A stretch of DNA of 27,281 nucleotides from an uncultured Alistipes sp. Its GTDB lineage: Bacteria > Bacteroidota > Bacteroidia > Bacteroidales > Rikenellaceae. The DNA is taken from contig CATKXN010000024.1 of NCBI GenBank assembly GCA_949840605.1, positions 1 to 27,281 on the forward strand. The letters are read 5' to 3'. Below the pieces are notes generated by a model, which saw only the letters and a program-made list of their open reading frames with translations, made no database searches and was not told the origin of the DNA. A program made the translations under genes and the position numbers. Below, in pieces: positions 1 through 6,382 of the stretch (the first letter of the stretch is position 1; each line of letters starts with the position of its first letter).

Positions 1-2
1 CA

Positions 3-206
3 CTGGGGATCGTCGGAATGGCGTCCTACTGCGCCGCGGGTATTCAGGACGTGGCATCCGGATGGCTCATAGACTCGAACATAACCGTAGCTGCGGACGG
101 CGCAAAGCACTACGATTTCGGACCCGTGGCAATATTCTGGATCGCGGCGTCAGTGATTTCGTTCCTGCTGCCGCTGCTGAACCGCGGTCGGGTGAGGGAG
201 TTTTAG
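3..206 (+). CDS. MFS transporter, C-terminal fragment (partial)
   Basis: This is the 3' end of a gene that begins before the window; the open frame runs from base 3 to a TAG at 204-206. The visible 67 residues contain a small-residue-rich membrane segment (LGIVGMASYCAAGIQD), a short loop ending YDFGPVAIFW, and a last hydrophobic helix (IAASVISFLLPLL) followed by the basic tail NRGRVREF. That pattern, especially the final helix running into a short positive tail, fits the last two helices of a major facilitator transporter, perhaps of the organophosphate/hexuronate type. The substrate cannot be judged from this fragment. A strong terminator follows 18 bases after the stop, so the gene ends its transcription unit. 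Confidence 0.6.
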   Translation: MGIVGMASYCAAGIQDVASGWLIDSNITVAADGAKHYDFGPVAIFWIAASVISFLLPLLNRGRVREF

Positions 207-224
207 GGATCGCCTGCTTTCGTG

Positions 225-252
225 AAAAGTCCGGTGAAAACCGGACTTTTTT
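225..252 (+). terminator. Intrinsic terminator of the MFS gene
   Basis: A perfect 10 bp stem, AAAAGTCCGG (225-234) pairing with CCGGACTTTT (241-250), closes on a six-base loop TGAAAA and runs into further T residues. It separates the transporter gene from the kinase operon and lies only three bases before the kinase's -7 box. Confidence 0.88.
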
Positions 253-254
253 CC

Positions 255-262
255 TATCTTTG
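255..262 (+). promoter_or_regulatory. Bacteroidetes-type -7 box for the kinase operon
   Basis: TATCTTTG matches the Bacteroidetes -7 consensus TAnnTTTG exactly. No TTTG is seen 19-21 bases upstream, where the terminator stem lies instead. Transcription would begin a few bases downstream, at or next to the GTG at 268. Confidence 0.5.
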
Positions 263-267
263 GCGCT

Positions 268-2703
268 GTGAAGGAGTCGAAATTCGTCAAGACGAAGATG
301 GTCGCGGGCTATGTCCTGCTGATCGCGGTCTGTGTACTCGCGGTAGGCTATGTCTACCGGGTGGTGGTTCGTTTTTCCGCTCCCGACAGCAGTTACGTGC
401 AGCTGCAGACCAAGCACAGCGCCGTCAGCCGGACCCTTTACCATCTCTATCAGGCCGAAAGTTACGGGCAGCTGATGATCGCCGGCTACCAGTCCTACGA
501 GGCGCGTTACAAACGCGAACTGCGCACGGTGAGGGGCTGTATCGACTCGCTGCGGGTGTTGACGGGCGACCGGGATTCGCTGCAGACGATGCGCCTGGAC
601 AGCATCACGCGGCTGCTCGCCGACAAGGAACGGCGCACGATGAGCCTGCGGCGCACGATCCGCACCGGTTCCACGGCCAGTCTGCTCGACAAGAACATCC
701 GCGACCTGATCGGTCCCCGGCAGGGGATTGCGGCCGACACGACGCCGTTCCGACGCATCGTGAGGCTGGACACGACGGCCGTTCCGCGCTCCCGGCGCCG
801 TTTCCTGCAACGGCTGGGCGATCTGTTCAGTCCGCCGGAGGAGGATTCGAGCGTGGTGATCTCCCGCCGCGAACTGGTGGCCCCCGCAGTTCCCGCCGGA
901 GCGGTGAAGGATACCATCACGCTGGTGTTGAGAGCCTTGCAGGACAGCGTCACGAGCAACCGCCTGGGCATTTACGACCGGGCATGGCAGGAGGGGCTGC
1001 GGCTGAGTTACAGCAACGAGCTGGTGAATACGAAGATATACCGCCTGATCAGGGACTTCGAGGCCGAGGATACGGAGTTTCTGATGCGGCGCATCGAGCG
1101 CACGGAGGCATTCCGCCGGAGGTCGTCGCGCGTGCTGGGAGGCGTCACCGTCGGGGCCGTGGTGCTCGTGCTGTTGTTCGTCGGGATATTGTGGCGCGAC
1201 ATCAGCCGCAGCAACCGCTACCGCCGGGAACTGGAGCAGGCCAACCGCGACAAGGAGGCCCTGCTGGCCGCCCGCGAGAAACTGATGCTGGCCATCACGC
1301 ACGACATCAAGGCCCCGTTAGGGTCGGTGATGGGTTATATCGACCTGCTATCGCGGCTGACCGACGACAAACGGCAGGAGCTCTATCTGCACAACATGAA
1401 GGAGTCCTCCGAACACCTGCTGGCGCTGGTCAACAGCCTGCTGGACTTCTACCGGCTGGATATCAACAAGATCGAGGTGGTCCGGGTGGCTTTCTGCCCC
1501 GCACAGCTGTTCGAGACGATCCGGGCGGGATTCGCCGCCGCGGCCGCGGCCAAAAGGCTGGAACTGCGTTTGGAAACCGGGCCGGACGCCGCACGGACGG
1601 TGACGGGAGATGCTTTCCATATCCGGCAGATCGCCGACAACCTGGTTTCCAACGCGCTGAAATTCACCGTCAAGGGCTCTGTGACGCTTCGCGCCGACGT
1701 CCGGCAGGGGCGGCTGGTCTTTTCGGTCCGCGACACGGGCTGCGGCATCGGCCGCGAGGAGAAGCAGCGGATTTTCGGGGAGTTCGTGCGGCTGAGTTCG
1801 GCGCAGGGCGTCGACGGGTTCGGACTGGGGCTGTCGATCGTCGACCGCCTCGTGAAGCTGCTCGGGGGAACCATTTCGCTCGAAAGCCGTCTCGGCGAAG
1901 GGAGCCGGTTCATCGTGTCGGTGCCCGTCGGGGAGGCCGGGCCTGCGGCAGCGCAGGAGGTCCGGGAGCCTGCCCCTCCGCAGCCGGGACTGCGGGTGCT
2001 CGTGGTCGACGACGACCCGCTGCAGCTGGAGATGACCGCCGCGATGTGCCGCCGGGCGGGAATCGACGCCGAGTGCTGCCAATATCCCGAATACACCGCC
2101 AGGCTGGTTGCCGACGGACGCTTCGACCTGGTGCTTACCGATATACAGATGCCGTCGGCCGACGGGTTCAGTGTGCTGGAAGCCGTCCGCGGGGTCGATC
2201 CCGCGCTGCGCGTGGTCGCAGTGTCGGCCCGCGGGGAGATGGACGCCGCGGATTTTACGTTCCGGGGATTCGCCGGGTGTCTTCGCAAACCCTTTACGTA
2301 CGGCGAACTGCTCGCCGTGGTCCGCGCGGCCTGCGGCGGGGAGGTTCCGGCAGCGGACGAACCTGCGGCCGAGGGGGTGGATTTCAGTCCCCTGACGGCC
2401 TATGCGGGCGACGATGCCGGTGCGGCGCGGCATATTCTGGCCTCCTTCGCCGAACAGACCGCGGGCAACTGCACGGAGCTCGAAAAAGCGGTCGGAAGAG
2501 GCGATGCGGCGTCGGTAAGGGCCCTGTCGCACAAGATGCTGCCGATCTTCACGATGCTCGGGGCGGCGGAGGTCGCCGACATCCTGCGCCGGGCCGAGAT
2601 GCACGAGGGGCCCCTGACCGACGCACTGTGCGGCGAACTGCGCATGGCGATCGAAAAAATCCGCGCGATTGTCGCGGAAGCCGAAAAAACGGTAACTTTG
2701 TAG
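268..2703 (+). CDS. Hybrid sensor histidine kinase with receiver and Hpt domains
   Basis: Membrane sensor kinase with a complete internal phosphorelay. From the GTG at 268: TM1 about residues 11-33, a periplasmic region of about 255 residues with no domain I recognise, and TM2 about 289-309. HisKA follows with phospho-acceptor H345 in ITHDIKAP. The HATPase has its N-box at N458/N462, G1 DTGCGIG at 489-495 and G2 GFGLGL at 517-522. The receiver domain has D581-583, phospho-acceptor D625 and K674. The Hpt domain has H755 in ALSHKM. The expected route is H345 to D625 to H755, then to the response regulator encoded four bases downstream. The start is uncertain: ATG 298 (MVAGYVLL) would leave a normal short leader, whereas GTG 268 lies almost on the predicted transcription start but keeps the basic residues before TM1. 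The signal sensed is unknown. Confidence 0.9.
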   Translation: MKESKFVKTKMVAGYVLLIAVCVLAVGYVYRVVVRFSAPDSSYVQLQTKHSAVSRTLYHLYQAESYGQLMIAGYQSYEARYKRELRTVRGCIDSLRVLTGDRDSLQTMRLDSITRLLADKERRTMSLRRTIRTGSTASLLDKNIRDLIGPRQGIAADTTPFRRIVRLDTTAVPRSRRRFLQRLGDLFSPPEEDSSVVISRRELVAPAVPAGAVKDTITLVLRALQDSVTSNRLGIYDRAWQEGLRLSYSNELVNTKIYRLIRDFEAEDTEFLMRRIERTEAFRRRSSRVLGGVTVGAVVLVLLFVGILWRDISRSNRYRRELEQANRDKEALLAAREKLMLAITHDIKAPLGSVMGYIDLLSRLTDDKRQELYLHNMKESSEHLLALVNSLLDFYRLDINKIEVVRVAFCPAQLFETIRAGFAAAAAAKRLELRLETGPDAARTVTGDAFHIRQIADNLVSNALKFTVKGSVTLRADVRQGRLVFSVRDTGCGIGREEKQRIFGEFVRLSSAQGVDGFGLGLSIVDRLVKLLGGTISLESRLGEGSRFIVSVPVGEAGPAAAQEVREPAPPQPGLRVLVVDDDPLQLEMTAAMCRRAGIDAECCQYPEYTARLVADGRFDLVLTDIQMPSADGFSVLEAVRGVDPALRVVAVSARGEMDAADFTFRGFAGCLRKPFTYGELLAVVRAACGGEVPAADEPAAEGVDFSPLTAYAGDDAGAARHILASFAEQTAGNCTELEKAVGRGDAASVRALSHKMLPIFTMLGAAEVADILRRAEMHEGPLTDALCGELRMAIEKIRAIVAEAEKTVTL

Positions 2704-2707
2704 CGTT

Positions 2708-4060
2708 ATGGACGAGCGTATTCTGATCGTAGACGACGACATCACCTTTGCCCTGATGCTGCGCACGTGGCTCTCGAAGCGCGGCTTCGGAGTCGAAACC
2801 GCCTCCTCCGTGGCGGGGGCCCGCACGGCTCTCGGCGCTGGCGGATTCTCGCTGGTGCTGAGCGACATGCGCCTGCCCGACGAGGACGGGATCGCCCTGC
2901 TGCAATGGATGGCCGGGGCGGGCGTGGCGGTGCCGGTGATCGTGATGACGAGTTACGCCGAGATACAGAACGCCGTGCGGTGCATGAAACTCGGCGCCCG
3001 CGACTACGTGGCCAAGCCGGTGAATCCCGACGAACTGCTGAAAAAGATACGCGAGGCGCTGGATGCTCCGGAGGCGCAGTCCCCGGCGGCGAAACCGGCC
3101 CCGCGTGCGGCGAAAGGGGCTTCGGCTGCGGCGCTCAACTACATCGAGGGGCGCAGCGACGCCGCGCGGCAGCTGTATGAACACATCCGGCTGGTGGCCC
3201 CGACCAATATGTCGGTGCTGGTGACCGGTGAGAGCGGTACGGGCAAGGAACACGTGGCGCAGCTGATTCACCGGGAGAGCAAACGGGCCGGAAAACCCTT
3301 CGTGGCGGTCGACTGCGGGGCCATTCCCCGCGAGCTGGCGGCTTCGGAGTTCTTCGGGCACGTCAAGGGGTCGTTCACCGGAGCCCTCGCCGACAAGACC
3401 GGCGCTTTCGAAGCGGCCGACGGCGGTACGCTCTTTCTCGACGAGGTGGGCAACCTCACCTACGAAACGCAGGTGCAGCTGCTGCGCGCCTTGCAGGAGC
3501 GTCGCATACGTCCCGTGGGCAGCAACCGGGAGATTCCCGTCGACATCCGCCTCGTGGCCGCGACCAACGAGGACCTCGAGGCAGCCATTGCGCGCGGCAC
3601 GTTCCGGGCTGACCTTTACCACCGCATCAACTCCTTCACGCTGCGCATGCCCTGCCTGCGGCAGATGCGCGAGGACATTCCGATCTACGCCGATTTCTTC
3701 CTCGACCAGGCCAACCGCGAACTGGACAAGCGGATCGTGGGATTCGACCCGGCGGCCGCGGCGGCCCTCGCCGCCTACGACTGGCCGGGCAACCTGCGTC
3801 AGTTGCGGAACGCGGTGCTTTCGGCGACGCTGCTCGCCGCGGGCGAGTACATCGTCTGCCGGGACCTGCCCGGCGAAATCACGGACGCTCCGGCGGCATC
3901 TGCTGCTGCGCCCCTTCCGTTGCGCGACCGCGCGTCGGAGGAGGAGCAGATCCGCCGCGCGCTCGCGGCGGCAGGCGGCAACAAGTCGCAGGCGGCCAAA
4001 CTGCTCGGCATCGACCGCAAGACGCTCTACAACAAACTCCACCTCTACGGCATCGAATAG
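2708..4060 (+). CDS. NtrC-family sigma-54-dependent response regulator
   Basis: DNA-binding response regulator that activates sigma-54 RNA polymerase by ATP hydrolysis. The receiver (about 1-120) has D9-D11, phospho-acceptor D53 in LSDMRLP, and K103. The AAA+ domain (about 145-375) has Walker A GESGTGK at 174-180, the sigma-54 contact loop GSFTGA at 221-226 (a common variant of GAFTGA) and Walker B LFLDE ending D245-E246. The Fis-type helix-turn-helix is at about 411-448 (NKSQAAKLLGIDRKTLYNKL). At 450 residues the length is normal for the family. It starts four bases after the hybrid kinase stop codon, so the two are almost certainly co-transcribed and cognate. The repeat array just downstream is a plausible binding target. 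Confidence 0.94.
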   Translation: MDERILIVDDDITFALMLRTWLSKRGFGVETASSVAGARTALGAGGFSLVLSDMRLPDEDGIALLQWMAGAGVAVPVIVMTSYAEIQNAVRCMKLGARDYVAKPVNPDELLKKIREALDAPEAQSPAAKPAPRAAKGASAAALNYIEGRSDAARQLYEHIRLVAPTNMSVLVTGESGTGKEHVAQLIHRESKRAGKPFVAVDCGAIPRELAASEFFGHVKGSFTGALADKTGAFEAADGGTLFLDEVGNLTYETQVQLLRALQERRIRPVGSNREIPVDIRLVAATNEDLEAAIARGTFRADLYHRINSFTLRMPCLRQMREDIPIYADFFLDQANRELDKRIVGFDPAAAAALAAYDWPGNLRQLRNAVLSATLLAAGEYIVCRDLPGEITDAPAASAAAPLPLRDRASEEEQIRRALAAAGGNKSQAAKLLGIDRKTLYNKLHLYGIE

Positions 4061-4065
4061 CGCCG

Positions 4066-4118
4066 TTCCACACTCCGGATGTGGAATAATTCCACACTTC
4101 GCACCCCGGCTCCACACT
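4066..4118. promoter_or_regulatory. Array of TTCCACACT half-sites, candidate activator-binding site
   Basis: TTCCACACT occurs at 4066-4074 and 4090-4098, and CTCCACACT at 4110-4118; an inverted copy TGTGGAA lies at 4080-4086. The inverted copy and the second direct copy form a perfect 17 bp palindrome, TGTGGAATAATTCCACA (4080-4096). Direct copies are spaced 24 and 20 bp apart, about two helical turns. The array lies roughly 80-130 bp before the -24/-12-like element, where enhancer sites for NtrC-type proteins usually sit. Binding by the adjacent regulator is inference. Confidence 0.6.
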
Positions 4119-4194
4119 TTTTCTACAGTTCCCGGATTTTCGGTACGTTGTATTATTTGCTGATATTCAGCTTGTTGTGTTTTGTCTGTCCGTG

Positions 4195-4210
4195 TGGCAT
4201 ACGGCTTGAA
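4195..4210 (+). promoter_or_regulatory. Candidate sigma-54 (-24/-12) promoter
   Basis: TGGCATACGGCTTGAA compares with the consensus TGGCACGnnnnTTGCW. The -24 GG and the TTG match and the spacing is exact. Mismatches are CG to TA after TGGCA, and C to A in the -12 GC, so 9 of 12 fixed positions agree. Transcription would start near 4222 and give a leader of about 60 bases before the ATG at 4284. Confidence 0.5.
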
Positions 4211-4283
4211 CCTCCTTAGAACAGAAACGGAATGGAAACAGACCGCGAAACAAAATGAAGTTCAACCACTAATTCTCAAAGCT

Positions 4284-4523
4284 ATGAAAAAGACACTCGT
4301 AATGGTGGCATCGATGGTGCTGATGGCCGGCAGTATGGCCTTCGCCCAGCAGCCCGAACAGCCCAAACAGCCCGAGGCTCCGAAGCAGGAGAACCCCGCA
4401 CCCGGGCAGAAGCCCGAGGAAAAGCCCGAGCAGAAACCGGAACCCGCGAAGCCGGAGTCCGAACCCGAAAAGCCGGGGAAGAGCGAATGTCCGAAAGGCG
4501 AATGCAGCCTGTTCATTCGATAA
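4284..4523 (+). CDS. Small secreted Pro/Glu/Lys-rich protein
   Basis: The product has 79 residues. It begins with a clear signal peptide, MKKTLVMVASMVLMAGSMAFA, with likely cleavage before QQPEQ. The mature part of about 58 residues is built from degenerate P-E-K-Q units (QPEQPKQPEAPKQE, then KPEEKPEQKPEPAKPE and so on). It ends in SECPKGECSLFIR, where two cysteines lie five residues apart (C-P-K-G-E-C). No Cys follows the signal peptide, so it is not a lipoprotein. It should be extended and unstructured, with a C-terminal cysteine loop that could form a disulfide or bind metal. The function is unknown. The frame is open further upstream, but only the ATG at 4284 gives a signal peptide. It is flanked by the candidate sigma-54 promoter and a strong terminator, so it is probably a single-gene unit controlled by the upstream two-component system. 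Confidence 0.75.
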   Translation: MKKTLVMVASMVLMAGSMAFAQQPEQPKQPEAPKQENPAPGQKPEEKPEQKPEPAKPESEPEKPGKSECPKGECSLFIR

Positions 4524-4567
4524 CCGTCCGTCCGGAATCATTTAGTTAAACGATTGTTTGCCTGGTA

Positions 4568-4592
4568 CCCTGCCTTCGGGCGGGGTTTTTTT
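4568..4592 (+). terminator. Intrinsic terminator after the small secreted protein gene
   Basis: CCCTGCC (4568-4574) pairs with GGCGGGG (4579-4585) across a stable TTCG tetraloop, with one T-G wobble, followed by seven T residues (4586-4592). It lies 45 bases after the stop codon. Confidence 0.92.
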
Positions 4593-4647
4593 ATGGGCAG
4601 CGGGGTGCTTGTCGTGCTCCGGTTTGTTGTGCCGCACTCCAATCCGA

Positions 4648-4684
4648 CGAACGGCGCCTTCCGACTATCGGAGGGCGCCGTTCG
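4648..4684. terminator. Long hairpin between convergent genes
   Basis: A 17 bp stem (4648-4664 with 4668-4684; one T-G wobble on the plus strand) closes on a three-base loop CTA. It lies just past the stop codon of the minus-strand lipoprotein gene at 4703. Neither side has a long T tract; the plus side reads TTCGTTTG. It may end or protect the lipoprotein mRNA from 3' decay. Confidence 0.55.
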
Positions 4685-4702
4685 TTTGTCCGGGACCGTG
4701 CG

Positions 4703-6217
4703 TCACGGCTGCATCCATTCCACGTTCGGGGCGTCGCCGAAAAGAAGGTTCAGCGGACGGGGAAGGCTCGCGGCGTCGGCCGCGAAGAGGAATCCCACCT
4801 TGTCGGGCGGTACGGAGAGGAAGGTCGTCGAGGGATAGCCGCCGAGGAGGTTCACTTCGTCGAGCAGCGACCAGACGAAGATCTCGAACGGCATCTGTCC
4901 CGGCAGGAGCGTCAGCCCCGGGAACCGCTTCTCGTAGTCGGACGACGAGTTGTCGGCCGGGTGGGGCTTGAAGAACACGTCGTATCCGTCGCCGTACCGG
5001 TCCATGATGCGCTGTACGTAGGCGGCCTGCTGCCGGCGGCTCTCGTCGGTGGTGTGGCTCGTGCCGAGGATGATGAGATTCCCTTTCGGCGAGGCGTCGA
5101 ACAGGGCCTTGAAACGGTCGTAGTCGAAATCGGCCATGCGGTAGAACCTCTCCCTGGCCTCTTCCGGGAGGGCCGTCAGCAGTTCGTAGGGCTGCACGCT
5201 CTCCATCTTCATCTCGGCGAGCTTCCGGGTCATGAAAGGCCCCGACGACTCCATCAGGGAGGCGTTCTGCAGCATCAGCCGGTAGCCGGGGCGCGTCGAG
5301 AGGTAGGCGGTCCACTCGTCGGAAACGAGGTCCTGCGGGGCGCGGGTCTCGGGATAGCGGCCGCCGTGGTTCCAGTCGAGGGCCTCGACTCGGGCGGCGT
5401 AGTCGTTCCAGTTCTGCTCGGCCGTGGCCGGGTCGCCGAAGTATTTGTAGAAGTTGTCGTAGGTGCCCGTGCCGTTGGAGAGCATCGTCACCTTCACGCG
5501 GGCCGAGTCGATACCCTGCTTGACGAACCAGTCATAGCCCGCCCGGCAGGCCAGATCGGTGACATAGAGACCGAATACGGCCGTGGGGTCCTCGGCGTTG
5601 ATCTCCAGGATGCGGCGTTTCATCCGGCGGCACATCTCGTAGATCTCCTCGGTGGAGGTTCCGGCATTGGGGCTCGCCGCAGTGAAAACCTCGGCGTAGT
5701 CCGGGAACTGCTTCGGATCATAGGTCTTAGGACGCTCGTAGAAAAAGTAGCTCGGCTTGTCGTGCGAGAGCAGGTGCAGACCCGAATAGAGGGCCGGCAT
5801 CGTGCCGAACGCGGCGTAGAAATAGTAATCCGGAGAGTCGAATCCCGTGTCTGCGGCGCTTTGCGAGAGGGTGAAAAGGGAGATCTTTCCGTTGCAGGCG
5901 AACAGCAGCAGGGCGCTGCGGGCAGGGCCCGGATTCGCGGCGAAAGTCACCTCGATCTCGGAATATCCCTCCGGTCCCTCTTCTGCCGAGAGGGTCACCC
6001 AGTCGGGTTTCAGGTCCGCGCCGTAGCTTTCCGATGCCAGCGCCACGCTCCAGGGAGCCGGGGCGTTGACGGAGAGCTTGCCGCTGCGGGCGAGGCAGTC
6101 GAGCGAAAGGAATTCGGCGCCGTCGTTGATGCGGACTTCCGGAGTCTTGTCGTCGGAGCAGGCCCACGCTCCCGTCAGGAGGGCGAACGCCGCGAAAAGG
6201 CGAAATAGTCGTTGCAT
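4703..6217 (-). CDS. BACON-domain lipoprotein with GT80 sialyltransferase-like C-terminus
   Basis: Predicted lipoprotein of 504 residues. The signal peptide ends LLTGAWAC with lipidated Cys20, followed by SDD as often seen in Bacteroidetes surface lipoproteins. Residues about 35-120 match a BACON domain (PWSV, PDWVTLSAEEG, LSQSA). Residues about 130-504 resemble GT80 (PM0188-type) sialyltransferases as I remember the Photobacterium 2,6-enzyme: ILGTSHTTDE, YDVFFKPHPAD (H419 in the conserved HP motif), the P-F-E element with E445, and GGYPSTTFLSVPPDKVGFLF with S463-T464 at the phosphate-binding Ser-Ser position. The family's catalytic acidic motif YDDG aligns with LSNG (S247-N248-G249), so the general base appears to be missing. 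It may be a degenerate or repurposed transferase, or a glycan-binding protein. A nucleotide-sugar enzyme outside the cytoplasm would also lack an obvious donor. Confidence 0.75.
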   Translation of the reverse strand: MQRLFRLFAAFALLTGAWACSDDKTPEVRINDGAEFLSLDCLARSGKLSVNAPAPWSVALASESYGADLKPDWVTLSAEEGPEGYSEIEVTFAANPGPARSALLLFACNGKISLFTLSQSAADTGFDSPDYYFYAAFGTMPALYSGLHLLSHDKPSYFFYERPKTYDPKQFPDYAEVFTAASPNAGTSTEEIYEMCRRMKRRILEINAEDPTAVFGLYVTDLACRAGYDWFVKQGIDSARVKVTMLSNGTGTYDNFYKYFGDPATAEQNWNDYAARVEALDWNHGGRYPETRAPQDLVSDEWTAYLSTRPGYRLMLQNASLMESSGPFMTRKLAEMKMESVQPYELLTALPEEARERFYRMADFDYDRFKALFDASPKGNLIILGTSHTTDESRRQQAAYVQRIMDRYGDGYDVFFKPHPADNSSSDYEKRFPGLTLLPGQMPFEIFVWSLLDEVNLLGGYPSTTFLSVPPDKVGFLFAADAASLPRPLNLLFGDAPNVEWMQP

Positions 6218-6348
6218 GTCGAGAGTTGTTTGGGGTTATTGCTTTTCAGATAAATGCGCCCGCACCGGAATTACTGCATAGTGCATGCGGAATTCGGCCC
6301 TGTCGGACTGATTTTGCGTAAGGATCGGCTGTTCGGGAGCGTATTCCG

Positions 6349-6382
6349 AAAAAAAGCGGAGCGCTCAGGCGTTCCGCTTTTT
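6349..6382 (-). terminator. Intrinsic terminator overlapping the end of glsB
   Basis: On the minus strand AAAAAGCGGA (6382-6373) pairs with TCCGCTTTTT (6360-6351) across a 12-base loop that contains the glsB stop codon, and two more T residues follow. The left arm therefore encodes the last Lys-Arg residues of the protein. Confidence 0.85.

Noticed and set aside
67..1302. Long minus-strand frame opposite the kinase gene
   Set aside because: The composition is rich in Arg, Pro, Gln and His with no domain, while the plus strand encodes clear kinase parts. It also crosses the terminator and promoter.
4182..4283. N-terminal extension of the small secreted protein frame from the ATG at 4182
   Set aside because: It would bury the signal peptide inside the protein and overlap the candidate sigma-54 promoter; the ATG at 4284 gives a perfect signal peptide start.
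4554..4971. Overlapping plus-strand frames in 4554-4971
   Set aside because: They run through the terminator and the 17 bp stem and lie antisense to the lipoprotein gene; composition is non-protein-like.
6266..6297. Direct CGGAATT repeats with TGCATAGTGCATG between them upstream of the lipoprotein gene
   Set aside because: Too short and imperfect to support a named element, and no promoter boxes of the Bacteroidetes type are placed sensibly around them.
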